A program made the translations under genes and the position numbers. The notes below the pieces were generated by a model. The model was given only the letters and a program-made list of their open reading frames with translations, was not told where the DNA came from and searched no databases. DNA of 53,987 bases from positions 1-53,987 of the IMG/VR virus record IMGVR_UViG_3300043661_000153; one strand, written 5' to 3'. This DNA comes from a virus. Numbering within the stretch: the first letter of the stretch is position 1; every line of letters begins with the position of its first letter. Shown piece by piece: positions 1-7,133 of this stretch.

Positions 1-1071
1 TTAGGCGGGTGCTACGCGCTTTCCCGCTTTTTTGCCCATGCCCGGCAGTTTTTCGACGCGGTCCCATTCGTCGCGCGCGACCGCGTGAGCATAGCGGTTT
101 GCGCTGCGCTCGCTGCGCCAGTTGCCGGTTGCCACGAGGCCTTTCAAATCGGTGCCCGCCTGGCGCATCCACGTCGCCCAAGTGTGGCGCCAGATGTGGA
201 ACGTCACCCACTCCAATCGGTTCGGCGACTCGCGCCAGCCGATCGGGCGGCGCCGCGGGACGGGGAGACCCAAATAAATGAGCTTGGAGCGCGTTAATTG
301 GTGCGCGAGGTGTGCACCATAGGCCCAGCGAAACACGCGCCTACGGTCATGGCTGGCCAGCAGCGCGCCTAATCGTTCGCAGAGATCCTTGCGCAGCCGG
401 ACGTCCATGTGAGGCTGCCCTTTTTGCGGCCGCGCCCATGCTCTCCCTTCCTCGAGGCGGACATCCTCGCGCATGAGATTGAGCGCGGCGCCGATGCGCG
501 GGCCGGTGTAAAGTAGGAAGGCGAGCAGCGTGCCGAATTCGGGATCGAATGAATCCGCAGCTTCAATGATGCCGAACGCGTCGTCGGACGTGAGCCAGTC
601 CGACACTGTGCGGCCCTGCCATCCCTTCGGGCGCTTGACGATAAGCTTGCTTCCGGCGGTATGGATGATCGCTGAAACCGGCGTATAGACATACGCCGTC
701 TTGGTCATCGGCGTGGCGTTGGGGCAGATTGCCGCCGCTGCGGCATCGATCGAGGCTTGGTCGATATCGTCGATCGGCGTCTCGCCAAAATATTTAATCA
801 GCGGCGCGATGTAGCGGCGCGGCCGGCCGGATTCCATGTAGGCGACGGCGGCACTCAGGAACGTCGGTCGTTGCTCACGATCAATTCGGGCTTCTTTGGG
901 CGGGTGCTCTCCGAGCTCGATTGACCGCTCAAGGGCTTTGAGCCTGGCGCGAGCGACGGCACCCCGGTCAGTTCGGCAGCTCTCGTCCACTTTGACGCCG
1001 AGGTAGGTTCCCCGGATGTAGATGTTGCCCGCTTTGGTCTTTTTGCGGCCGTAGACGAGCTTGAGGGGCAT
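1..1071 (-). CDS. int: Tyrosine recombinase integrase
   Basis: 356-residue phage integrase that would catalyse site-specific recombination between phage and host attachment sites. The tyrosine-recombinase residues are visible: Arg192 in TGPRIGAAL, Lys217, His292-x-x-Arg295 in HIWRHT, Trp318 in GNWRS and the nucleophile Tyr327 in ANRYAHA. The N-terminal arm and core-binding regions precede residue 160. It is the last gene of the leftward operon, so its 3' end points out of the window, where attP would normally lie. The upstream excisionase-like frame overlaps its first 217 bases. Length and motifs are normal for an active integrase. Confidence 0.96.
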   Translation of the reverse strand: MPLKLVYGRKKTKAGNIYIRGTYLGVKVDESCRTDRGAVARARLKALERSIELGEHPPKEARIDREQRPTFLSAAVAYMESGRPRRYIAPLIKYFGETPIDDIDQASIDAAAAAICPNATPMTKTAYVYTPVSAIIHTAGSKLIVKRPKGWQGRTVSDWLTSDDAFGIIEAADSFDPEFGTLLAFLLYTGPRIGAALNLMREDVRLEEGRAWARPQKGQPHMDVRLRKDLCERLGALLASHDRRRVFRWAYGAHLAHQLTRSKLIYLGLPVPRRRPIGWRESPNRLEWVTFHIWRHTWATWMRQAGTDLKGLVATGNWRSERSANRYAHAVARDEWDRVEKLPGMGKKAGKRVAPA

Positions 1072-1268
1072 GGCAACGCCTCGATTACGCGGTCCAGGTA
1101 GACAAGCTTGTCCCGGCCGGCGCGGCGGTACAAGGGGCGCCCGGCAGGATCCGTCTTGGTGCTGTGGAGGAATTCGACCAGCCAGCGGCGGCTTTTGCGC
1201 TTTGGCTTCGTCATGTCATTGAGCGAAGCGAGCGCCTGGTCGACGGAGATTGGTGCGCCGGCGATCAT
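855..1268 (-). CDS. Putative excisionase-like DNA-binding protein overlapping integrase
   Basis: 137 residues. The first 65 or so are basic and resemble a small winged-helix or excisionase domain (KRKSRRWLVEFLHST, then RAGRDKLVYLDRVIEALP). The last half is read in another frame of int and is Ser/Pro/Lys-rich, so it may be a non-conserved tail. Support for translation: its ATG overlaps the stop of the DUF4326 gene as ATGA, the same coupling used throughout this operon, and its position just before int fits xis. The 217-base overlap with int is unusual. Excisionase function is inferred from position and basic character only. Confidence 0.55.
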   Translation of the reverse strand: MIAGAPISVDQALASLNDMTKPKRKSRRWLVEFLHSTKTDPAGRPLYRRAGRDKLVYLDRVIEALPCPSSSSTAAKRPKRATSTSGEPTSASKWTRAAELTGVPSLAPGSKPLSGQSSSESTRPKKPELIVSNDRRS

Positions 1269-1675
1269 CGGTTCGCCAATTCCAATTCAACATCGGCGTG
1301 ACACGGCTCGTCAAGCCCGCAGAAGCAGGCGAGGTTTTTGCCGCGCAAAGGTGCCCAAAATTCCGCGCTACGCTGCTCGGCGATCTTCTTGAAAAATTCG
1401 ACAGCCTGCGCCTTCGTTTCGATCTTCGTAAATCGTGGGTCGCGCTGGCCGATCTCCGTAATTGCCTCACACCAAGCCATGGCGAATAGTCCACTTCGAC
1501 CGTTCGGATCGCCGATCATGAAATAGCCGCCAATGCGGAAAGGGTTGCTCCACTTGCCCGGCCGCGTGACGCTCACCGTGTTCGGCGGCATCTTCCATCC
1601 GCGCGTGCGCTTGCGCTGAATCCTCTTCGGCACCTCAGTGCCAATGTTGTTGTGGGATGGTTGGGGAGAAGGCAT
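1265..1675 (-). CDS. DUF4326 domain protein
   Basis: 136 residues. The family signature is clear: an N-terminal basic stretch (RIQRKRTRGWKMP), a SVTRPGKWSNPF segment, and near the C-terminus LRGKNLACFCGLDEPCHADV, with the conserved Cys-x-Cys and Pro-Cys-His-x-Asp. DUF4326 proteins are common in phages and have no firmly known activity. The start is the ATG at 1675, because it overlaps the stop of the preceding 59-residue gene as ATGA; a longer upstream in-frame extension would overlap that gene and lacks the family sequence. The 3' end overlaps the excisionase-like gene as ATGA. Confidence 0.88.
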   Translation of the reverse strand: MPSPQPSHNNIGTEVPKRIQRKRTRGWKMPPNTVSVTRPGKWSNPFRIGGYFMIGDPNGRSGLFAMAWCEAITEIGQRDPRFTKIETKAQAVEFFKKIAEQRSAEFWAPLRGKNLACFCGLDEPCHADVELELANR

Positions 1676-1854
1676 CAGTTCGGCACCTTGACCAATTCGT
1701 GCAACGGACAGTCGGATGCAAAGCGAAGCTGTTCCGGCCACAAGGTCTGAGCGGGGCAGGTGCAACCAAGTTTTGTCGCCTTCTCGCTCGCGGGGAAGGG
1801 ATCAAATTCGCTCGCCTTCGTTCCAGTCGGAACGCGGCAGGTGAAAATCTTCAT
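1675..1854 (-). CDS. Small cysteine-containing protein (59 aa)
   Basis: A short frame starting MKIFTCRVPTGT and ending HELVKVPN. It has four cysteines (positions 6, 31, 33 and 49) and one His near the end (CTC, then DCPLHEL), so it could bind a metal, although the spacing is not a standard zinc ribbon. Both ends are ATGA overlaps, with the 74-residue gene upstream and the DUF4326 gene downstream, which is strong evidence that it is translated. Function unknown. Confidence 0.75.
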   Translation of the reverse strand: MKIFTCRVPTGTKASEFDPFPASEKATKLGCTCPAQTLWPEQLRFASDCPLHELVKVPN

Positions 1855-2075
1855 CCCTCAATCTCCACCTTCAACCCGACATCCTTAAGGCACGTCACCC
1901 GCCAGCTCTGTGCCGCGCTGGCCCAGTCGTCGCGCTCTTGCTGCGGCATGTCGGTGAAGAGCGGACGCATCAAGCCGTGTCTCCATCTGCGCAAGGCTTC
2001 GCCTAAGCGATCGTCGATGCTGCGCTGTTCGGGTCCGCCAATTGGCGGGGGCTGTTTTTGTTGGGGTGATGTCAC
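1851..2075 (-). CDS. Hypothetical protein (74 aa)
   Basis: Starts at a GTG that overlaps the preceding stop as GTGA and ends in an ATGA overlap with the next gene. The N-terminus is Pro/Gln-rich (PPPIGGPEQ) and its DNA contains the palindrome CCGCCAATTGGCGG, a member of a repeat family seen elsewhere in the window. The rest is helical and charged (DRLGEALRRWRHGLMRPLFT, then QQERDDWASAAQSW). No recognised domain. Probably a small regulator or accessory protein of the leftward operon. Confidence 0.7.
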   Translation of the reverse strand: MTSPQQKQPPPIGGPEQRSIDDRLGEALRRWRHGLMRPLFTDMPQQERDDWASAAQSWRVTCLKDVGLKVEIEG

Positions 2076-2323
2076 TTTCGGCTCTGGCCTTTGGCGGCTT
2101 GCAGCAATGCGCGTTGAGCTTGGATATAAGCAAGATTGCAGTGGCAGATGGCCATGAAAATTTCTTTGTTGATGGTTTGCTTCTGACGAAGACCGAGCTC
2201 GTGCATAGTCTCAGCGGGGACCATGACGCGCTCTCCCTGCCACATCACGAAGGGGATCCTGCCGGCATCCATCATTCGCTCGGCTTCGGCGAGCATGGCG
2301 ATCTCTTCGGGTGAGAATTTCAT
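2072..2323 (-). CDS. Hypothetical protein (83 aa)
   Basis: Starts MKFSPEEIAMLAEAERMM and ends AKGQSRK. Mostly helical, with an N-terminal acidic helix and a basic C-terminus (AYIQAQRALLQAAKGQSRK). The start overlaps the stop of the HNH-like gene as ATGA and the stop overlaps the next GTG start, so it sits inside a translationally coupled chain. No domain recognised; function unknown. Confidence 0.72.
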   Translation of the reverse strand: MKFSPEEIAMLAEAERMMDAGRIPFVMWQGERVMVPAETMHELGLRQKQTINKEIFMAICHCNLAYIQAQRALLQAAKGQSRK

Positions 2324-2793
2324 CGCGCTGGCCCTCGCATCTGCGCCGCATTCTCCCGCTCAGCCATGAAGTTAAACACCACGGCGCGCATCTTCGGGAT
2401 GTCTGGCGATACGGCGTACAGCGCCTGGCACAAAAGAAACGGATTGATGCCGAGATTATGAAAGAAGCTGAGCTCGCCGATCTTGTGGATTGAATCCGGA
2501 TCGTTCTGATGGTCAGCGCGGCAGACCGGGACGGTCCATCGGTCATCGGGCTTCGCGCTCATCCCGCCGCGCTTGTTGTGCAGCCCCGATGAAGAGCGGA
2601 CGTGCGCGGCTTCTCCGCAGGGATCAAGGCCGCAGTGGATGCAGGGACATTGACGGATGGCCTCAAGGTGCTTGGCTTCGGTGATCTGGCCGCGTTCGTT
2701 CGCGGGCTTCCTCTTCGCCAAAGGCTTCTTGAGCAGCGAGCCGATCGGCGCGCGCCGGGTGATGGTGCCGGGCATGGTGACTGGATCGGTCAT
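2320..2793 (-). CDS. DUF968-like HNH-family nuclease
   Basis: 157 residues. The conserved core is CPCIHCGLDPCGEAAHVR, a KPDDRWTVPVC segment, an RADHQND segment and a C-terminal helix (ELSFFHNLGINP). This matches the pattern of phage DUF968/NinG-type zinc proteins related to HNH nucleases (Cys pairs, then His, Asp, Cys, His). Such proteins are thought to act in phage recombination. The ATG at 2793 was chosen because it overlaps the upstream stop as ATGA; the in-frame extension upstream is Arg-rich antisense-like sequence. Nuclease activity is inferred from motif resemblance. Confidence 0.8.
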   Translation of the reverse strand: MTDPVTMPGTITRRAPIGSLLKKPLAKRKPANERGQITEAKHLEAIRQCPCIHCGLDPCGEAAHVRSSSGLHNKRGGMSAKPDDRWTVPVCRADHQNDPDSIHKIGELSFFHNLGINPFLLCQALYAVSPDIPKMRAVVFNFMAERENAAQMRGPAR

Positions 2794-2981
2794 GCCTGCG
2801 CCCGCTTGAGGTCGAGCATCGACCGCCCTGGCTTCGGGTCGCCGAGCAGCTCCATCGCGATCGTGAGCGGCTGGGCGTGGCAATGATCGCGCTCTGCGAG
2901 GCGTTCGGCGCATACGGGACCGCCGGCGCGGGACTCCACGTTGTTCCTCTGCGTCGGATAGGGCTTCCGTTCGTAGCTCAT
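2790..2981 (-). CDS. Hypothetical protein (63 aa)
   Basis: Starts MSYERKPYPTQRNN at the ATG that overlaps the preceding stop (ATGA) and ends in an ATGA overlap with the HNH-like gene. It contains two cysteines and several His residues (CAERLAERDHCHAQP), so metal binding is possible. No recognised family. Confidence 0.68.
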   Translation of the reverse strand: MSYERKPYPTQRNNVESRAGGPVCAERLAERDHCHAQPLTIAMELLGDPKPGRSMLDLKRAQA

Positions 2982-3181
2982 GCGACCGTCTCTTTCCACC
3001 ACTCGCGATACCAATCGGGCGGCTTGATGCCGGCAGCGACCAGCTCGTCGTGACTCATCGGACGCGACGGCGGACGGTGACGTTCATCCTCGCGGGCGCC
3101 GGTGCCCAATGCGGCGGCGAAAAAGAAACCGACGATGCCGCCGCAGGACGCGCTGGCGAAGATGATTGCGGCCAGCGTCAT
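2978..3181 (-). CDS. Small single-pass membrane protein (67 aa)
   Basis: An N-terminal hydrophobic helix (LAAIIFASASCGGIVGFFFA, residues 3-22) is followed by a charged cytoplasmic-type tail that ends DWYREWWKETVA. The organisation resembles other short phage inner-membrane proteins of unknown role. The start at 3181 overlaps the stop of the 83-residue gene as ATGA and its stop overlaps the next start the same way. A longer frame upstream is out of keeping with the coupling and is Arg-rich. Confidence 0.75.
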   Translation of the reverse strand: MTLAAIIFASASCGGIVGFFFAAALGTGAREDERHRPPSRPMSHDELVAAGIKPPDWYREWWKETVA

Positions 3182-3429
3182 GACGTCACCCGCAGTCGCG
3201 CACGTTCGCTGTCGACCTCCATCCAAACAACGCAGGTTGAGACGTTGGCCATCGCGACGATGAAGTCCGCCGTCTGCTCCGCAGCCGGATCGACATTGTC
3301 GAGCCGAAAGACCTCGTTGCCGTTCGCGTCGTCGACCGCCCAGATGGTCATCTCGCCGTCGCGAAAGCTCCATGCCGCGATGCGGTGCTTGTGCCAGGGC
3401 AGGGGATTGGTGGCAGACGGTTTCAGCAT
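3178..3429 (-). CDS. Hypothetical protein (83 aa)
   Basis: Starts MLKPSATNPLPWHKHRIAAW behind a GGAG ribosome site eight bases upstream. The sequence (EMTIWAVDDANGNEVFRLDN, then ADFIVAMANVSTCVVWME) looks like a small beta-rich phage accessory protein. It is the first gene of the coupled run 3429-1, after a 54-base gap. Function unknown. Confidence 0.75.
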   Translation of the reverse strand: MLKPSATNPLPWHKHRIAAWSFRDGEMTIWAVDDANGNEVFRLDNVDPAAEQTADFIVAMANVSTCVVWMEVDSERARLRVTS

Positions 3430-3483
3430 GACGCGCTCCGTGATTTGAAAAACCCGACAACGAAACACGCAACGCAACGCGAA

Positions 3484-3786
3484 CTAACGGGCATCAAGCG
3501 CGGCAAGCACCTGCCTGCCTCGATCAGTGATTTGCAGATGGACACACGTCCCTTTGCCGTGGCGGCCGTGGTGCGACTTGAAGGGGCTCGGCAACTGGAC
3601 CTGCGTTACAAAATTCTCGCGGGCTAACCGATTGGCAACGCCTGGATTGAGGGACTGCCGCGGGATTGGCTTCGAGGCGATGTCGCGAAGAACGCCGATC
3701 GCGTGCTGCGTCAGCGGGTGAGTTTTCTCGCCATTGAGCGGCTTAAGCTCATATCGCTCGCCTTCGAATTCCAGAACGGTTTTCAT
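3484..3786 (-). CDS. Putative winged-helix protein (100 aa)
   Basis: Pattern of a small winged helix: a helix with THPLTQHAIGVLRDIASKPI, a second with NPGVANRLARENFV, then a basic hairpin (SPFKSHHGRHGKGTCVHLQI) and a last helix TDRGRQVLAALDAR. The ending TDRGRQVL is typical of MarR/PadR-like and phage DNA-binding proteins. It lies seven bases after the first zinc-ribbon gene. DNA binding is inferred from the pattern only. Confidence 0.7.
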   Translation of the reverse strand: MKTVLEFEGERYELKPLNGEKTHPLTQHAIGVLRDIASKPIPRQSLNPGVANRLARENFVTQVQLPSPFKSHHGRHGKGTCVHLQITDRGRQVLAALDAR

Positions 3787-3793
3787 GACCGGA

Positions 3794-3991
3794 TCAGCTC
3801 CACGAAATCTTCCCGCAGTGAACGCACTTGGTCTCGCCGCAACTCGTCAACCACAAATGCCCACCATCATGAATGCAGTCATGCTCGCCCATGTCGTCGA
3901 ACTCGTTGCCGGAGAATTCCTGTTCGTCTTCGAGTTCTTCAATAACGGCACAATCTTCGAAGGCTAGGGTGAGGCAGGCGACGCGGGGCAT
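3794..3991 (-). CDS. Small zinc-ribbon-like protein, copy 1 (65 aa)
   Basis: N-terminus MPRVACLTLAFEDC, an acidic middle, then a Cys/His-rich end: EHDCIHDGGHLWLTSCGETK followed by CVHCGKISWS. The C-x-x-C and the preceding Cys and His residues suggest a zinc knuckle. A near-identical paralogue lies at 5172-5372; only the acidic linker differs appreciably. A clear AGGAG ribosome site lies upstream. Function unknown; the conserved end may bind nucleic acid. Confidence 0.8.
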   Translation of the reverse strand: MPRVACLTLAFEDCAVIEELEDEQEFSGNEFDDMGEHDCIHDGGHLWLTSCGETKCVHCGKISWS

Positions 3992-4001
3992 CGGTTAGCT
4001 C

Positions 4002-4259
4002 CTAATCGATAAACATCCGAAGCGGGATCGCCTCGACAGTCGGGCGAGGGTCCTCCATACGTTTAAGGTCGCGCTCGAACTCGGCGGTCAGCGCGTCAAT
4101 GTTCGGATCGGTTTTAGGAATTTCCGGCGCGATCCGTGTGATGAAGCACTGCACAGGAATTCCGCCGTCCGTCTCGCCCTGCCAAACGCGCGCCGGCAAA
4201 TCCTTGCCGTCGACAACGAGCGTCACGATCTTGCTGGTGCTTTCAATTCTGATCTTCAT
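4002..4259 (-). CDS. Hypothetical protein (85 aa)
   Basis: Starts MKIRIESTSKIVTLVVDGKD and continues ARVWQGETDGGIPVQCFITR, a beta-rich N-terminus, followed by an acidic helix (NIDALTAEFERDLKRMED). Its ATG overlaps the preceding stop as ATGA. Proteins of this look are common in rhizobial prophages next to zinc-ribbon genes; no function known. Confidence 0.78.
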   Translation of the reverse strand: MKIRIESTSKIVTLVVDGKDLPARVWQGETDGGIPVQCFITRIAPEIPKTDPNIDALTAEFERDLKRMEDPRPTVEAIPLRMFID

Positions 4260-4489
4260 GCCACGTCCCTCTTCGGCGCCGCGCCAGAAGCTTTCGCGAT
4301 GGCGTCGTTTATTGGCCCCACGACTGCCGCAGGGATGTCGCGCCTCAAATATTTGGTCGCAACCTGAAGCATCTTCAGCAAATCAGGCGCGGCGTGGAAA
4401 AGGCGGGCGTGCCGATCCGCATCCGGCGCCTCAATATTTATCTCGCCAAGGAGGATTTGAGGATTGTGGGCGTCAACGATCTCAATCAT
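4256..4489 (-). CDS. Hypothetical protein (77 aa)
   Basis: Starts MIEIVDAHNPQILLGEINIE. A central segment (LFHAAPDLLKMLQVATKYL) resembles the short conserved motif seen in many tiny phage proteins (AAPDLL). The end APKRDVA and its stop are shared, through an identical 18-bp DNA stretch, with the 178-residue protein at 5656-6192, which marks a module boundary. Couples to the next gene by ATGA. Confidence 0.75.
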   Translation of the reverse strand: MIEIVDAHNPQILLGEINIEAPDADRHARLFHAAPDLLKMLQVATKYLRRDIPAAVVGPINDAIAKASGAAPKRDVA

Positions 4490-4514
4490 GCTTATCCGGT
4501 TGTCACACACAGCC

Positions 4515-5039
4515 CTACATCTTGTGTTGTTGGTTGGCGCGCAATTCGGCGCGAATTTCCATCCACAGCTTGCCAAGCATGTTCTGGCCATCGCGGTTCG
4601 GCCCCCAGCCCCAAAAATCGTCGCGCCAGCTATCCTCGATCAGTTCGCGGTCGCCGGTTTCCAGCAGTTTCCGGCGCACGTATTCGTGCTGAGAAGCTTT
4701 GGTGCGAAGGATTGACCGCATGACATCGACCTTAACCGCGTCCCAATCAGGACGCTGGCTGGCCTTGTGGGCCTGCGCGATCCTGAATGCCTCATGGGCC
4801 GAAGGCGCAAATCGGATATAGTCGGCGATCACAGAGGCAATTGAGCCGAACGCCGGACTGCGATTGCCTTCCTGCCCGGTGGCAAACCGCTCCCAGTGAT
4901 AGGCCGCCTCAGAGGTATCAAAATCGCGCCCGCGCCATTGCAATCGAAAGGCCGAGAAGTTCGACAGGACATAAAATTCCTGTTCGTAGAAAAAGATCTC
5001 AGTCACGGTGTCGAGTTTGCGGTTTGCTTCGATCAACAT
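4515..5039 (-). CDS. NADAR family protein (YbiA-like, DUF1768)
   Basis: 174 residues covering the whole NADAR fold: FYVLSNFSAFRLQWRG near the N-terminus, TSEAAYHWERF, and the C-terminal signature FWGWGPNRDGQNMLGKLW. Family knowledge: E. coli YbiA hydrolyses the N-glycosidic bond of early riboflavin intermediates, and other NADAR proteins remove ADP-ribose from guanine in DNA. A phage copy could reverse ADP-ribosylation by a host toxin or act in NAD/ADP-ribose metabolism; the sequence does not decide between these. A GAGG site lies before the ATG at 5039. The gene lies between the two zinc-ribbon copies. Confidence 0.92.
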   Translation of the reverse strand: MLIEANRKLDTVTEIFFYEQEFYVLSNFSAFRLQWRGRDFDTSEAAYHWERFATGQEGNRSPAFGSIASVIADYIRFAPSAHEAFRIAQAHKASQRPDWDAVKVDVMRSILRTKASQHEYVRRKLLETGDRELIEDSWRDDFWGWGPNRDGQNMLGKLWMEIRAELRANQQHKM

Positions 5040-5049
5040 CTAGTAGGCC

Positions 5050-5130
5050 TCAGCGTTTGTGTGTCTTAACCGGATAAGCATGATAGATGGCGTCGGCGAT
5101 CGCTTCGGCATTTTCGCGCGTGATCGGCAT
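5050..5130 (-). CDS. Possible 26-residue peptide
   Basis: Very short frame (MPITRENAEAIADAIYHAYP and six more residues) with a good ribosome site, TAGGAG, seven bases before its ATG. It ends ten bases before the NADAR start, and its stop lies beside that gene's GAGG site, so it could be a coupling leader. Alternatively it is the remnant of a longer gene. Translation is not proven. Confidence 0.4.
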   Translation of the reverse strand: MPITRENAEAIADAIYHAYPVKTHKR

Positions 5131-5171
5131 AATTATTCTCCTACAGAGTGAGGGCGCCACAAGGTAGCTCA

Positions 5172-5372
5172 CTAGCTCCAAGAAATCTTTCCGCAGTGAA
5201 CGCACTTGGTCTCGCCGCAACTCGTCAACCACAAGTGCCCACCATCATGGATGCAGTCATGCTCGCCCATGTCGTCGAACTCGTTGCCGGCGAACTCCTG
5301 CGGATCGTCTTCGTACTCTTCGACGACGGAGCAATCATCGAAGGCTAGGGTGAGGCAGGCGACGCGGGGCAT
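5172..5372 (-). CDS. Small zinc-ribbon-like protein, copy 2 (66 aa)
   Basis: Paralogue of the gene at 3794-3991: the first 11 residues and the last 38 or so are identical, including the Cys/His-rich end (SCGETKCVHCGKISWS). The acidic linker is one residue longer and diverged. The start overlaps the preceding stop as TGATG. The DNA repeat begins and ends almost exactly with the coding frame. Function unknown. Confidence 0.8.
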   Translation of the reverse strand: MPRVACLTLAFDDCSVVEEYEDDPQEFAGNEFDDMGEHDCIHDGGHLWLTSCGETKCVHCGKISWS

Positions 5373-5659
5373 CAGATTTTTTCCTTGAGCGCGAGTTTTT
5401 CGCGAGCAACTGCCGCCTGATCCTCGGCCACGATCCGCGCGTAGTTTGCGGTCCTGGCTTCATCGTCTGCCTTGCGCTGGGCAGCGAATCCATCAAGAGC
5501 GCGCTGCCACGCCTCTCGCGGCGTCAGCCCTTCCTTGAACAGCGGGTACCAGTGCGATGTGTAGATAGTGAACTCACCGCGTTCGTAGCCAAATTCGCCT
5601 TGGATTACGTCCTCATCGAGAGCCTGAATCCATTCTCTAAATTGTCTGCTCTGGATCAC
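5372..5659 (-). CDS. Hypothetical protein (95 aa)
   Basis: N-terminal part MIQSRQFREWIQALDEDVIQ and GEFTIYTSHWYPLFKEGLTP, then a long charged helix (RKADDEARTANYARIVAEDQ) that may form a coiled coil. Joined to its neighbours by ATGA upstream and TGATG downstream. No recognised domain. Confidence 0.74.
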   Translation of the reverse strand: MIQSRQFREWIQALDEDVIQGEFGYERGEFTIYTSHWYPLFKEGLTPREAWQRALDGFAAQRKADDEARTANYARIVAEDQAAVAREKLALKEKI

Positions 5660-6192
5660 GCCACGTCCCTCTTCGGCAACGCGCCAACATGCTCAAGATG
5701 AAGCCGGCCACCTTTGACCAAGAGCCCCATGTAGTTGCCGACATGGCGGGTCCGATAAGCGGATTCCCCGCACGTGCAGCGCCAGAATGCCGCGCGATCA
5801 AAACCGCCGCGGTCGTAGCTGATGACGTGCATCCCGATCTCGCGGGCAAAGGCTTCCGCAACCCGATCCGCGCGCCAGCGGCCGTGTTCGGAGAGGACGT
5901 GAAAGCTACCCTTGCAGACGGCGAGGTGAAGCGGAACGAGGGATCTGAAATCCGCTCCCGCGACATCGGTGTTGCCGAGCTCGGCAAGCTTTGCCAGGAC
6001 CGCCTTCGACCAATCGGACCGGCGCATCTTGAGCAGCGCGATCTTCTGGCCGTGCGTCAGATTAAACTCGCTCGCTCCGGGGGCTGGCACATGGGCGGAA
6101 GTAGGAGCGAGCGAGCGGTCCGCCAAATGTTCTCCTAGCGGACTGTCGAACCGAATGCGTTTGGGGCGTCGGGTGAAGCCGAAGGCGGACAT
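5656..6192 (-). CDS. Hypothetical protein (178 aa)
   Basis: Basic N-terminus (MSAFGFTRRPKRIRF), a helical centre (HGQKIALLKMRRSDWSKAVL, then AKLAELGNTDV) and a C-terminal part with CTCGESAYRTRHVGNYMGLL. The Cys-x-Cys followed by His residues hints at metal binding. It ends in ALPKRDVA, shared with the 77-residue gene at 4256. No family recognised. Second gene of the leftward operon; couples by ATGA to the next gene. Confidence 0.72.
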   Translation of the reverse strand: MSAFGFTRRPKRIRFDSPLGEHLADRSLAPTSAHVPAPGASEFNLTHGQKIALLKMRRSDWSKAVLAKLAELGNTDVAGADFRSLVPLHLAVCKGSFHVLSEHGRWRADRVAEAFAREIGMHVISYDRGGFDRAAFWRCTCGESAYRTRHVGNYMGLLVKGGRLHLEHVGALPKRDVA

Positions 6193-6195
6193 GGC

Positions 6196-6363
6196 TCAAG
6201 CCCTCGCGGAGCGAAGCAGCGCAGCATTGGCGCGGTGGATCGCAAGAGCATGCTCTGCGGCAGCGGCAATCTCAGCGCGGTACTGAGCGAGCGTGACCTC
6301 GCGCTCCGGTCCCCATGAGCCGTCGGGTTGTCCGTCGCGGATTTTCCAGGTGCGTTCGGCCAT
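6196..6363 (-). CDS. Small hypothetical protein (55 aa), first gene of leftward operon
   Basis: Frame starting MAERTWKIRDGQPDGSWGPE and ending with a helix, HRANAALLRSARA. A strong AGGGGAG ribosome site lies six bases before the ATG at 6363; the other ATG at 6368, in another frame, is only one base from that site, so it was not chosen. The stop lies three bases before the next start. Function unknown. Confidence 0.68.
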   Translation of the reverse strand: MAERTWKIRDGQPDGSWGPEREVTLAQYRAEIAAAAEHALAIHRANAALLRSARA

Positions 6364-6440
6364 GACATGCTCCCCTTGTCTGTGGTTGTTCAGCTAACAG
6401 TTGAGTGATAAGGTTGGTCGGGTTGAGTTGTGGGGGATTT

Positions 6441-7094
6441 ATGATCCGGAAAGCCTTGCAGGCTGCGGCTTTCGCCGCGTGCGTCAGCGGCTGCGCGGCC
6501 GCGCCGCAGATCACGGGTCGGGACGATTTCCTTAAAGAGGCGACGCGCACCTATCAGGGCGAGACGACGGAGCGCGTGATCCTGGCCGCGCAGCGCGTCT
6601 TGGACCAATCCGACCCGAAATATTTTGAGTTCCGCAACACGCTCAACGGCTTTTCCGGGCTGCGGCACTATCAGGTCTATGCCGTCGTGGCGTCGGCTAC
6701 CGGAAGCGATCGTTGGGATTTCACAGCCGAGCGCGAACCGGCCGGCATCAAGGCGGCCGTCACCATTACCGACGTTGGCGCCGCGCAGAACGGCTACACG
6801 CGGACGTCCTACGACGCGGCCATGACCAGCATTCCGCTGTTCCGACTGTTCTGGTCCCGCGTCGAGTACGTGCTGGGCCGCAGCGACAACTGGCAAACCT
6901 GCGACGATGCTGTGGTTCAGTTCTACGATACCAAGATCAGCGCGGACATCGCGCTCGGTGGCCTTTGCGGTCCGACAAGCCACGGCAGGGACAATGAGCC
7001 GCCGGAACGATTGCCGTCGCTGCTCAAGCAGCCTAGCGCTGGCGCGCCGGCTCCAAAGGCCGCAAGGGCCAAGGCGCAAACGAGCTCTAATTGA
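6441..7094 (+). CDS. Predicted lipoprotein (lysogenic conversion candidate)
   Basis: 217 residues. A type II signal peptide is visible (MIRKALQAAAFAACVSGCAA, lipobox VSGC), so the mature protein should be anchored to a membrane at Cys18. The mature part is beta-rich (YQVYAVVASATGSDRWDFTA) with Cys residues near the end and a Pro/Ala/Lys-rich tail. The start was chosen for its GGGGGA ribosome site. It is a single gene on the strand opposite both neighbouring operons and lies between PL and the PL operon, a typical place for a gene expressed in the lysogen. Surface exclusion or host fitness are possible roles; none is shown. Confidence 0.8.
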   Translation: MIRKALQAAAFAACVSGCAAAPQITGRDDFLKEATRTYQGETTERVILAAQRVLDQSDPKYFEFRNTLNGFSGLRHYQVYAVVASATGSDRWDFTAEREPAGIKAAVTITDVGAAQNGYTRTSYDAAMTSIPLFRLFWSRVEYVLGRSDNWQTCDDAVVQFYDTKISADIALGGLCGPTSHGRDNEPPERLPSLLKQPSAGAPAPKAARAKAQTSSN

Positions 7095-7133
7095 GGACTT
7101 TGAAAGCATGGGGCACCGATTAGGTTCCCCAGT

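Noticed and set aside
6390-7109. 239-residue minus frame opposite the lipoprotein
   Set aside because: The plus-strand frame has a lipobox and a ribosome site; the minus frame has no features.
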